Assembly: GCA_035457505.1 (NCBI GenBank) | Contig: DATIBL010000007.1 | Location: 1-13,382, forward strand | Direction: 5' to 3' | DNA: 13,382 nucleotides | DNA from: DATIBL01 sp035457505 | GTDB lineage: Bacteria > Patescibacteriota > Minisyncoccia > Phycocordibacterales > UBA6899 | Shown: positions 1 through 5,786 of the stretch, piece by piece | Layout: each line of letters begins with the position of its first letter | Position numbering within the stretch: position 1 is the stretch's first letter | Translations under genes and position numbers: made by a program | Notes under the pieces: model-generated | The model's input: the letters and a program-made list of their open reading frames with translations, nothing else | Databases searched by the model: none | What the model was told of the DNA's origin: nothing

Positions 1-632
1 GGGCGACCATCCACCTTTGGTACGTCGTAGCCTCGCGCCTTGAGGAAATCGATGATCGGCCAGGTCCTCGCCTCGTATTCCTTGAGACGATTCGGGATCG
101 TGTTCGGATCATCAAGCGTGCGGCGATAGAGTTCGCCGGCACAAACAGGGCAGTATTTCGGCGTTTCGACGGGGTAATACTGCATAAGGACCGGCGTCTT
201 GCACTCCTTGCAGAGCAGCCGCTTCCCGTTTCTGGCGATCGAATCCGACGGATCGACGTCTAAATGGAAAAAGAACATTCGATCCTTCCCATAGAGCTGC
301 TCGAGGACCGGGATCAGCCCCTCGGCCTCGAACATAGTCCGGGGCGAGCCGGAATAGACGATCCCCGCACCCTGGTCGGATAGTGTCCGGGTCATACGCT
401 CTACTTCACCAAGCACGAAGCTCGGAGTATTGAGCTCCCCCTTCTCGAAGATGGCACGCTCTTTCACAACAAGCGGATCCGTTTGGCGCGAGGGATCGTA
501 CCAGATCATCTCGAGCATGCGCCCGGTGTCGAAATTCGCGAGTCCGAATGCATTGGCAACAAGGTTCGCCTGCGTGCCTTTTCCGGATCCCGGATAGCCG
601 TAGAATGCGACGACAATATGTTCTCTTCTCAT
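1..632 (-). CDS. adk: Adenylate-kinase-family nucleoside monophosphate kinase (3' end beyond the window)
   Basis: Cytoplasmic P-loop kinase that would transfer phosphate between ATP and a nucleoside monophosphate (AMP in the classical family). About 210 residues are visible and the frame is still open at position 1. Seen: Walker A GYPGSGKGTQ at residues 12-21; NMP-binding region FDTGRML at 34-40; YSGSPRTM at 93-100 aligning with the family's DGFPRT; a zinc-finger LID with Cys141, Cys144, Cys161 and Cys164; and RRTLDDPNTI at 170-179 before a final helix. ATG at 630-632 is the only standard start before an in-frame upstream TAG; it has no convincing Shine-Dalgarno site. Odd: the Asp of DGFPRT is Ser here, the usual STGD is DTGR, and the first Arg of the family's RKR segment is Pro, so the true substrate could differ from AMP. 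Family membership is secure, exact specificity is not. Confidence 0.85.
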   Translation of the reverse strand, partial: MRREHIVVAFYGYPGSGKGTQANLVANAFGLANFDTGRMLEMIWYDPSRQTDPLVVKERAIFEKGELNTPSFVLGEVERMTRTLSDQGAGIVYSGSPRTMFEAEGLIPVLEQLYGKDRMFFFHLDVDPSDSIARNGKRLLCKECKTPVLMQYYPVETPKYCPVCAGELYRRTLDDPNTIPNRLKEYEARTWPIIDFLKARGYDVPKVDGR

Positions 633-760
633 GGGGATTGCTTTAGTTGTTCTTCGATGACACTACCATATCTGAATTTTCAAAGAAGGAGAAATTATCC
701 TATCTCCCGTAAAAGACATTCATACGTCCTTTACTTGAGCCATACTTTCATTTAGTAAAG

Positions 761-769
761 TTATCCACA
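761..769 (+). other. Perfect match to the DnaA-box consensus
   Basis: The 9 bases TTATCCACA match the bacterial DnaA-box consensus exactly. The site lies in a 342-base gap next to an AT-rich stretch and directly after a 7-base inverted repeat (CTTTACT at 729-735, AGTAAAG at 754-760). No second box was found nearby, so it may be a chance match or a single regulatory DnaA site rather than part of an origin. Confidence 0.25.
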
Positions 770-777
770 TGTTGTGC

Positions 778-806
778 TTGTCCTTTATGTCCTTAAGGAA
801 TATACT
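778..806 (+). promoter_or_regulatory. Candidate sigma-70-type promoter for an unannotated plus-strand transcript
   Basis: A -35 element TTGTCC (778-783) and a -10 element TATACT (801-806) are separated by exactly 17 bases. Transcription would start near 813. There is no plus-strand gene downstream, but a canonical terminator ends at about 965, so the pair may bound a small RNA. Confidence 0.35.
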
Positions 807-812
807 TTCGCC

Positions 813-965
813 AGATGAGTTTGCGATAGTTTTGGGATGGGCCCCCTAGAACCGTTGCAAAACAAAAATTGTTCTGTCAACAAAAACAAAATACACGCCT
901 TTCCTCCACAACAAGACCCGGATCAGTCCGGGCAAGCCCCGGAGCTCCACCCGGGGTTTTCTTTT
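813..965 (+). ncRNA. Candidate small RNA of about 150 bases, family not recognised
   Basis: This stretch between the holA homologue and the adenylate-kinase gene starts just after a plausible promoter and ends at two stacked GC hairpins followed by a T-run. The interior holds an A-rich, weakly structured segment (about 855-895) before the hairpins. It does not show tmRNA, RNase P, SRP RNA or tRNA hallmarks that I can recognise. The only long open frame across it continues through the terminator and antisense to holA, so it is unlikely to be coding. The call rests only on promoter and terminator placement. Confidence 0.25.
917..965 (+). terminator. Strong plus-strand intrinsic terminator with tandem hairpins
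   Basis: First hairpin: CCCGGA (917-922), loop TCAG, TCCGGG (927-932). Second hairpin: CCCCGG (937-942), 8-base loop, CCGGGG (951-956), followed by TTTTCTTTT (957-965). On the minus strand the T-run after the hairpins is weak, so it fits a plus transcript better than the holA message that ends nearby. Confidence 0.7.
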
Positions 966-974
966 ACACAATTT

Positions 975-1706
975 TTATTTTTGCGGAGCGAGGAGGAATC
1001 GCTCGATCGCGATCGCAAGGTCGATCTTTCCTTCGTGCGCGTCGTGGTACATCTCTTTGAGTTTCCCCACCATCGTGAGAAGCTCCTCGGGGTCCCGATC
1101 TTTTGCGTAGGTACGATATTTTCGATACGAAAATCCATTCACCCCAAAAGCGGCTCCTTCGGCCTCATTGGCCGCGATCCGCGACAAATAGAGCGTCTTT
1201 GCGGACCAAAAAAGCATGCCATGGATCGGTTCCGCTTCCTCGCCAGCATCGCGGAGCTCCACAAAGGTCGTCCATGCTGATTTTTTGTCCCCTCGGGCAA
1301 ATGCATCCGCAAGGGTAAATACAGCAGAAACTTCTTTCTTTTCGGCTTTTTTTCGCAGAAATTCCTTGACCAGCTGCGCATGCTCGCGCAAAACACGGGC
1401 AAGTTCCGCCTTTGGCTTGGTCTCCCGTACGATGATCGTGTGGGGGGAACCAGCAAGGAGTGCCGCGCGCTCCTCAAGAAACGCCACCCCATCGGCAATT
1501 TCTCCGACCCCGTCGAGTGACACGATCATGGAGCCGCCGAACATGTTCTCGGCAGTCGCCACCTCGAGGATCCGTTCGGCATCGAAGGTTTCAGCCTCAA
1601 AGCGCTCGACACGCGTCTCGGGTGACGCCGCGCATGCTCGCACGATCGCCTGCCTCACTTCCGCGCGGGCAGCAGCACTCTCCTCGCCGATGTACACATG
1701 CAGCAT
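975..1706 (-). CDS. holA: DNA polymerase III delta subunit homologue (clamp-loader subunit)
   Basis: Delta opens the sliding clamp within the clamp-loader complex during replication. The protein is 243 residues from ATG at 1704-1706. The N-terminal 110 residues look like the alpha/beta domain of delta (MLHVYIGEES at 1-10, a run ending IIVRETKP near 91-98), and the C-terminal half carries the helical pattern of the delta collar domain, including FTLADAFARGDKKSAW (about 120-135), a GMLFW segment, and KIDLAIAIERFLL at the end. Escherichia coli delta is about 343 residues, so this form is markedly shorter, as expected if the middle helical part is reduced. A GTG at 1710-1712 could add two residues, but a -10-like TAGAAT sits 6 bases before the ATG, favouring the ATG. 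The assignment is by overall pattern rather than by a catalytic motif. Confidence 0.65.
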   Translation of the reverse strand: MLHVYIGEESAAARAEVRQAIVRACAASPETRVERFEAETFDAERILEVATAENMFGGSMIVSLDGVGEIADGVAFLEERAALLAGSPHTIIVRETKPKAELARVLREHAQLVKEFLRKKAEKKEVSAVFTLADAFARGDKKSAWTTFVELRDAGEEAEPIHGMLFWSAKTLYLSRIAANEAEGAAFGVNGFSYRKYRTYAKDRDPEELLTMVGKLKEMYHDAHEGKIDLAIAIERFLLAPQK

Positions 1707-1712
1707 GGGCAC

Positions 1713-1718
1713 ATTCTA
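1713..1718 (-). promoter_or_regulatory. -10 element for leaderless transcription of holA
   Basis: TAGAAT lies 6 bases before the ATG at 1706, with no Shine-Dalgarno sequence between. Initiation at the usual distance would fall at or beside the start codon. No good -35 is present; the upstream terminator occupies that space. Confidence 0.4.
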
Positions 1719-1730
1719 CCGTGGTGGTAA

Positions 1731-1762
1731 AAGAAAAACAGCCTTGCCGAAGGCAGGCTGTT
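1731..1762 (-). terminator. Intrinsic terminator of the 166-residue unknown gene
   Basis: Read on the minus strand, an 11-12 base stem with one bulged A and a 3-base loop (plus-strand arms 1737-1748 and 1752-1762) is followed by TTTTTCTTTT. It starts 9 bases after the stop codon at 1771 and lies directly upstream of the holA -10 element. Confidence 0.8.
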
Positions 1763-1770
1763 CCAGCACA

Positions 1771-2271
1771 TCATCTCGTGATTCCAAGATCTTTTCGAAT
1801 ATTCCGAAGGAGTACCAGCGCCCACCCGAGCGTTTCCGTAGACAAGGCGCTCGTAATGTCCGATAGGCCGGTGTTCTCGAGAAACCGAAAAAGACATCGA
1901 GAATCCGGCTCAGGAAGGCCATTCTCTGGGATGTGGACCTCATTCGCCGCCCGGATCACCTGGGGCATCATCTCCGAGAGATACGCCTCCGCGTCCGATG
2001 CGCGATCCTCCGGAAGATAGATCGCTTCGCGCACCTCCTGGAATACCCGCACCATGAGCGTATAGGCAGAGCCTAGCGCATCGTCCGAGAGCTTGTCCGC
2101 ATACGGCAAGTAATGCGCATCAGCAAGGAATTGCCGCATCGACATCACCTGCATTGCAAGATCGCTCTGTGTTCCTTTTTCTGACGAGAACGCGTTCTCG
2201 CGGATCGCATAAGCGATCCGCATGTCGAATTGCGAATTCATCGTTTCTCTCCCGTCCAGCATGGCATTCAT
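1771..2271 (-). CDS. Unrecognised soluble, mainly helical protein, 166 residues
   Basis: I do not recognise a family. No signal peptide, membrane segment, Cys pair or nucleotide-binding motif is visible. The sequence is acidic and mostly amphipathic-helical, with segments such as DLAMQVMSMRQFLADAHYL (about 38-56), a central VFQEVREAIYLPEDR, and a C-terminal LGWALVLLRNIRKDLGITR. Two starts are plausible: ATG 2269-2271 with GGAG 8 bases upstream, and ATG 2239-2241 (MNSQFDMRIAY, residue 11) with GGGAG 7-8 bases upstream. Unlike most neighbours, this gene is led by a Shine-Dalgarno site. It stands alone between two terminators, after the PHP gene and before holA, so it is probably transcribed by itself. 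The stop is TGA, followed at once by a terminator, which supports the standard code. Confidence 0.75.
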   Translation of the reverse strand: MNAMLDGRETMNSQFDMRIAYAIRENAFSSEKGTQSDLAMQVMSMRQFLADAHYLPYADKLSDDALGSAYTLMVRVFQEVREAIYLPEDRASDAEAYLSEMMPQVIRAANEVHIPENGLPEPDSRCLFRFLENTGLSDITSALSTETLGWALVLLRNIRKDLGITR

Positions 2272-2289
2272 TTCGTCTTCTCCGAAATC

Positions 2290-2318
2290 AAAAAGAACTC
2301 GTGCACCCTTCGTGCACG
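2290..2318 (-). terminator. Intrinsic terminator of the PHP-domain gene
   Basis: Perfect 7-base stem CGTGCAC / GTGCACG (plus-strand arms 2300-2306 and 2312-2318) with a 5-base loop. On the minus strand it is followed by AGTTCTTTTT. It begins about 22 bases after the PHP stop codon at 2341. Confidence 0.7.
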
Positions 2319-2340
2319 GATATACGCTACACCCGTATTG

Positions 2341-3360
2341 TTATTCGTCAAAAGAGGAGAATGCCTTTTGTACACGTCCGGTTGCAAGAATCGCGCGAGT
2401 CAACCCGTTCGTCATATCCGAAAAACGGCTCTGTGAGGCGAAATATTCTAAATCTTCCCTTGTGTGTGCGTCGGATCCGCCAGCCGGGACCGCCTTGTGG
2501 CGGCGAAGGATCTCCGCGATCGACGCACGGTCGGCTTCGACGCGCGCAGCTTCGGGAGTTCCTTCCATTCGAAGGCCATACACGATCTCTGCACCATCCA
2601 GTCGCCCCTCCGCGATCAACCGCTCGAATGCAGGCATATCGATCTGGCGTGCGACGCTAAAATAGTGCGCAAGGATGGCAACCCCTCCCGCGCCGCGGAT
2701 CAGCGCTGCCGCTTCGTCGAGATCCGGCATATAGCGATGTTCCTCGTACGCAGGCCGGAATGCCTCTGGGGAAAGAAAAAGCGCGTAGGGATACTGCGAT
2801 TCGCCTTTTGCCATCATTTGCTCATAGGCACGAGCGATCAAGGGGTCCTCCTTGGCTTCTTCCTGCATCTTCTGACGCAATCCCTCCATGATGGCCGTAT
2901 TTTCCGGATGCGCCGCAAGGGCACTCACGATGTGCGGGCGCCCCACAGACTCGCCGCCGGATTCGCGCAGGCAATCTTCCGCCGAGATCACAAAGCCGAG
3001 ATCATTCAGTCGGCGCACCATCCCCTCCATCCGCTCTACGCGGGCGATTTGCGCCTTGGAACAATGCTTGCGCAGTTGTGGGTTCGCGGGATCCACAAAA
3101 AGCCCAAGAATATGAAGATTTCCGACATGCGCACCGCCCATATCCTTCGGAAGTGCGGCCGAGATCTCGATTCCGATGATCCATTTTGTGGCTCGGTGTC
3201 TCAGTGTTTCAAGCACCTCAAGGACTTTGGCATCCGGAACTGCATCATGGTCGGTATAGGCAAGCACAGTGACTCCGAGCGATTCTGCGAGCTCAAACAG
3301 CTCAAGATGGCTCAATTTTCCGTCAGAAAGGGTGGTGTGCGTATGGAGGGATTCACTCAT
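2341..3360 (-). CDS. PHP-domain phosphoesterase (YciV / RNase AM-like)
   Basis: A 339-residue cytoplasmic metal-dependent phosphoesterase of the PHP superfamily. Metal-ligand motifs are all present: HTHTTLSDG at 6-14, TDHD at 36-39, GIEIS at 63-67 (Glu65), NLHILG at 81-86, GRPH at 140-143, AH at 231-232 and GGSDAH at 294-299. This order matches the YciV/RNase AM type, whose members act as 5'-3' exoribonucleases or hydrolyse nucleoside 3',5'-bisphosphates; which applies here cannot be told from sequence. The frame continues 39 codons upstream, but ATG 3358-3360 is chosen because the next residues begin the first metal motif and because an extended -10 (TGG-TACACT) sits 6 bases before it. No Shine-Dalgarno site is present. 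A dedicated terminator follows the gene. Confidence 0.88.
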   Translation of the reverse strand: MSESLHTHTTLSDGKLSHLELFELAESLGVTVLAYTDHDAVPDAKVLEVLETLRHRATKWIIGIEISAALPKDMGGAHVGNLHILGLFVDPANPQLRKHCSKAQIARVERMEGMVRRLNDLGFVISAEDCLRESGGESVGRPHIVSALAAHPENTAIMEGLRQKMQEEAKEDPLIARAYEQMMAKGESQYPYALFLSPEAFRPAYEEHRYMPDLDEAAALIRGAGGVAILAHYFSVARQIDMPAFERLIAEGRLDGAEIVYGLRMEGTPEAARVEADRASIAEILRRHKAVPAGGSDAHTREDLEYFASQSRFSDMTNGLTRAILATGRVQKAFSSFDE

Positions 3361-3366
3361 GGATGC

Positions 3367-3375
3367 AGTGTACCA
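3367..3375 (-). promoter_or_regulatory. Extended -10 element for leaderless transcription of the PHP gene
   Basis: TGG followed by TACACT ends 6 bases before the ATG at 3360. The TGn extension can compensate for the poor -35 region. Transcription would begin at or next to the start codon. Confidence 0.45.
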
Positions 3376-3431
3376 TGGGCCAAGTCTCGCCGAAGCAAAT
3401 TTCGTAGGCCCATTCCGTGCAACCAGCCTCA

Positions 3432-3452
3432 GTACAAGGTCGGACCTTGTAC
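3432..3452. repeat. 21-base perfect palindrome, copy 1
   Basis: GTACAAGGTC (3432-3441), one central base, GACCTTGTAC (3443-3452). The arms are perfectly complementary. A related copy lies at 3542-3562 on the other side of the terminator at 3481-3505. A smaller palindrome TTGTCCGGACAA follows at 3466-3477. Possible roles: operator for a dimeric regulator or a dispersed genomic repeat. Confidence 0.7.
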
Positions 3453-3480
3453 GGGGAGAGCGCGCTTGTCCGGACAAAAG

Positions 3481-3505
3481 AAAACGGCGCCGTAGCGCCG
3501 TTTTT
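3481..3505. terminator. Two-way intrinsic terminator after the lipoprotein gene
   Basis: AAAACGGCGC, loop CGTA, GCGCCGTTTT forms a 10-base stem. On the minus strand it is followed by CTTTTG after TTTT and would end the lipoprotein message; on the plus strand it is followed by a T-run. Confidence 0.75.
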
Positions 3506-3541
3506 TGATCATTTTGATCATGTTCCTGCGATCTGTGCTTT

Positions 3542-3562
3542 GTACAAAGCTAGGCCTTGTAC
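3542..3562. repeat. 21-base imperfect palindrome, copy 2
   Basis: Same length and outer sequence as copy 1: GTACAA at the left edge and CCTTGTAC at the right edge, again followed by GG. Its left edge also forms a separate 14-base palindrome GCTTTGTACAAAGC (3537-3550). It lies 14 bases beyond the stop codon of the lipoprotein gene. Confidence 0.55.
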
Positions 3563-3575
3563 GGCGTCGATCTCC

Positions 3576-3962
3576 TTAGCGTGTGACTGGCACATACATC
3601 GCCGGAGGTGTTCCGTGCCGTCCCGGACGCACATTGCTGCCGCTGCATTCCCACTCACCGCCGTCGGAATAGTCTTGCCCTGAAGGGCTCGTCCATCCTC
3701 TGGTTCGCCAACTACAGGGAGTGGACCCTGTCGCCTCTCTTGTGATTCGTGCAGCCTCCTGGCGCTGATATGCCTGTTCCGACTGCATCGCATCAAAAAT
3801 ACCGCCAAGGTAGGCCCCAGATACCACTCCGAAAATCTGCATTCCGGGAGACGCATGCTCGGTCAGCGCATACCCCGCCGCACCGCCAACGGCAGCACAG
3901 CCGGAAACGAGAAGCGATGCCGAAATCGCAAGAATACCGCTCAACGAACTCATCTTTTTCAT
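3576..3962 (-). CDS. Small lipoprotein with Gly-rich segment, function unknown
   Basis: A 128-residue predicted lipoprotein. The N-terminus MKKMSS is followed by a hydrophobic stretch and a lipobox LVSG-Cys22, so the mature protein would be lipid-anchored at Cys22. Residues 23-55 are rich in Gly and Ala with small residues at intervals (GGAAGYAL, GVVSGAYLGG), resembling the glycine-zipper segments of small envelope lipoproteins. The C-terminal part has Cys83 and Cys106, which could form a disulphide, in a polar Gly/Ser/Trp-rich region. The frame is open 21 codons further upstream, but ATG 3960-3962 has a strong AGGAGG site 7-8 bases before it and begins the signal peptide, so it is the start. 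It is divergent from the LysM gene and has its own near-consensus promoter and terminator. No enzyme family is recognised. Confidence 0.85.
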   Translation of the reverse strand: MKKMSSLSGILAISASLLVSGCAAVGGAAGYALTEHASPGMQIFGVVSGAYLGGIFDAMQSEQAYQRQEAARITREATGSTPCSWRTRGWTSPSGQDYSDGGEWECSGSNVRPGRHGTPPAMYVPVTR

Positions 3963-3996
3963 GATCTTCCCTCCTGGAAGCGTTTGACCTGAGCTG

Positions 3997-4025
3997 AGTA
4001 TACCATGAATCATACTTTTAGTCAA
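3997..4025 (-). promoter_or_regulatory. Near-consensus sigma-70-type promoter of the lipoprotein gene
   Basis: On the minus strand TTGACT (4020-4025), exactly 17 bases, then TATACT (3997-4002). The start of transcription would be near 3990, giving a leader of about 28 bases that contains the AGGAGG ribosome site. Confidence 0.8.
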
Positions 4026-4084
4026 TATTCTGTGCTGTTTTGACTCCTACTCTTCATCATCTCACCCGAAATATAGCCGTAAAT

Positions 4085-4113
4085 TTGACATTTTATCAAA
4101 TCTGTGCAGAATT
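4085..4113 (+). promoter_or_regulatory. Possible promoter of the LysM gene and the genes after it
   Basis: A perfect -35 hexamer TTGACA (4085-4090) lies 17 bases before AGAATT (4108-4113) or 18 before GAATTA, a weak -10. It would start a leader of about 55 bases before the LysM gene. The -35 is good and the -10 is poor, so this is tentative. Confidence 0.35.
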
Positions 4114-4175
4114 ACTTCCTGTAGGAGCTCTTTTCTCTTTGACAGCACAGGGCAACATCAACACAGGAGAGCATC

Positions 4176-5072
4176 ATGCTCATCGCTATCTTCCATCTCT
4201 TCGCCGCCATGGTATTCCTGGCGGGTTTTGGGGTTTGCACGGCATCGGACATTACGTTTTCGAGTGTTCCGAGAGTCATTACCTTTGATCGCATGCTGCC
4301 GACGGCGAGCACAAAGCTCATCGCACAAGTCGCCATCCCGGTAAGCACCCGGGCATCCGCAGCGTCATCGCTGACCCAGAACAGAAAAGAATCAACCGAG
4401 CAAGAAACACGAGTTGTGCAAAGCGGCGATACGCTGATTGGTCTCTTTGGGATTCGTCAGTATCGTCTCGTCGCAGAATTCAACAGCATCGCGAACCCCG
4501 ATCGCATCTTCGTCGGACAAGTGCTTCGTCTTCCGCCTGGGATAACGCATGTTCCGCTATCCGCGAAGCGCGCGGCGACCGTAAAAGCGGTCGCAATCGC
4601 TCCGATTCGCGCTCTGCCGGAATACGTGGAAACACAGTTCGGAACCGCCTGGGTCTACCCCGGCACCAATCGCGCCGAAACGACGCGAGAAACGCTCGCG
4701 TGGAGCGCTCCGGATATCGCCGCATCAACCATGCTTGCCATGAAGAGGTGGATCAGCACGAATCAGATCTCCGAAGAAGCACAGGAATCGCTTATCGATC
4801 GAATCGCGGAAAACGACCGTACGGTCGTTACACTTACCGTCGGCGATCGTTACGACGCAATGCTTTTCGCGGGAAACGACTATCGCGAGCAGGTACTCGC
4901 GGCGTGGAGCGAACAGCGCCACTACCATGGACTCTGCTACGGGGTTCGGGTTCGGAATATGGACTATCTCATGATCCGGGAGCTTGCTTCTGGAAACTGG
5001 ATCTTCCATTCCCTGCCCACCACGGGCACGGAGGAAAACATCGCGTGCGAACGCTTGCGACGATCGCTCTGA
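4176..5072 (+). CDS. Exported LysM-domain protein with an unknown C-terminal domain
   Basis: A 298-residue protein. The N-terminus (1-22, MLIAIFHLF through a Gly/Val-rich hydrophobic run) is a signal peptide or anchor. Residues 79-121 form one LysM domain (VVQSGDTLIGL, then FNSIANPDRIFVGQVLRLP), a module that usually binds peptidoglycan or related glycans. The remaining residues (about 150-298) match no family I know; they contain helical stretches (TMLAMKRWISTNQISEEAQESL, split by this description at 185-206) and a Cys at 254 and 291. ATG 4176 is preceded by AGGAGA 5-6 bases upstream. It is first of three plus-strand exported-protein genes and divergent from the lipoprotein gene. No peptidase or hydrolase catalytic motif is visible, so a cell-wall-binding or structural role is the cautious inference. 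Confidence 0.82.
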   Translation: MLIAIFHLFAAMVFLAGFGVCTASDITFSSVPRVITFDRMLPTASTKLIAQVAIPVSTRASAASSLTQNRKESTEQETRVVQSGDTLIGLFGIRQYRLVAEFNSIANPDRIFVGQVLRLPPGITHVPLSAKRAATVKAVAIAPIRALPEYVETQFGTAWVYPGTNRAETTRETLAWSAPDIAASTMLAMKRWISTNQISEEAQESLIDRIAENDRTVVTLTVGDRYDAMLFAGNDYREQVLAAWSEQRHYHGLCYGVRVRNMDYLMIRELASGNWIFHSLPTTGTEENIACERLRRSL

Positions 5073-5183
5073 TCGCCGCCATTGGACCCATTGTTTGACT
5101 CATGATCGGAGGTGCACACCACAACAGCAAAAAACGATCCAGGGATAGGTAATCTTTCTGTTTCTTCACTCGGGAGTTCTCTT

Positions 5184-5729
5184 ATGAAAAGCAATATGCT
5201 CGCGCTCGTCGCTGCCCTCGCCATCTCTTCCTCCACTTTTGCGACCGACCCCACCACGGGTTCGTCGTGCTCGACCTGCGGAACCAGCGTCGTGGCCACT
5301 CAGGCCACCACCTGGGGCACCGCGAACGGCAGTACGATGTCGCGGACCTGGGGATATAGCGGCGTCGCCGGAACACACGAGGCAACCAACGGCACGACCA
5401 ACTTCCAGCTTGAAGCGGGCCATCTCGCCCTAGGCACCGGTCGCATGACCGGCACATCAGGGCTCACGGGCATGGAACGGCGCACCATCGAATGCGGCGT
5501 CTGCGGATCAAGCTCGGTCGTGAACCGCGGCGATGTATTCGCCGACGCACAGGCTGGCGATCCGCACACGGAAGTGATCGGCCAGGTGATCTTCACCGGA
5601 ACACATGACGCGCGCAACGGCACGACGAGTTTCGAGACGACGAGCGGCTTCCGAGCCACTGGGACTTTCCGGGCATCCGGTGATACGCATGGGGGCTTCT
5701 CGGAAGTCCGGATCGGTTCCGGCAACTAA
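5184..5729 (+). CDS. Exported Thr/Gly-rich protein made of two Cys-pair repeats
   Basis: A 181-residue protein with a signal peptide (MKSNMLALVAALAISSSTFA, cleavage likely near residue 20-21). The mature part appears to be two copies of a unit of about 75 residues: a Cys pair (CSTCGTS at 29-35; CGVCGSSS at 104-111) followed 34-35 residues later by a matching segment (GTHEATNGTTNF at 63-74; GTHDARNGTTSF at 139-150). The composition is rich in Thr, Gly and Ser, suggesting beta structure outside the cell; the Cys pairs could form disulphides or bind metal. I recognise no family. The open frame extends 24 codons upstream to a GTG, but ATG 5184 has GGGAG 7-8 bases before it and begins the signal peptide. 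It follows the LysM gene after 111 bases without an obvious terminator, so co-transcription is likely. Confidence 0.8.
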   Translation: MKSNMLALVAALAISSSTFATDPTTGSSCSTCGTSVVATQATTWGTANGSTMSRTWGYSGVAGTHEATNGTTNFQLEAGHLALGTGRMTGTSGLTGMERRTIECGVCGSSSVVNRGDVFADAQAGDPHTEVIGQVIFTGTHDARNGTTSFETTSGFRATGTFRASGDTHGGFSEVRIGSGN

Positions 5730-5745
5730 TCGCTTCCCATCGATC

Positions 5746-5772
5746 GCTCTACACCCCTCGCGGGTGTAGAGC
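5746..5772 (+). promoter_or_regulatory. Perfect 11-base mRNA hairpin next to the ribosome site of the coiled-coil gene
   Basis: GCTCTACACCC (5746-5756), 5-base loop, GGGTGTAGAGC (5762-5772). There is no T-run, so it is not a standard terminator. The AAAGGAG ribosome site starts only 3 bases after the stem. It may stabilise the upstream message end or adjust translation of the next gene. Confidence 0.55.
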
Positions 5773-5786
5773 AGAAAGGAGATTCC

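Noticed and set aside
633..974. A replication origin, because of the DnaA box
   Set aside because: Only one box was found, with no cluster, no dnaA or dnaN gene and no clear unwinding element.
837..1280. A 147-codon plus-strand open frame beginning in the adk-holA gap
   Set aside because: It runs through a strong terminator and then antisense to holA, has no ribosome site and has an irregular, low-complexity composition.
3361..3477. A 39-residue N-terminal extension of the PHP protein
   Set aside because: It translates the perfect palindrome and intergenic sequence, and the -10 element lies inside it; the family's first motif starts right after the chosen ATG.
2464..3495. A 343-codon plus-strand open frame
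   Set aside because: It is antisense to the PHP gene, whose metal motifs are all intact, and has Arg/His/Cys-rich composition typical of a shadow frame.
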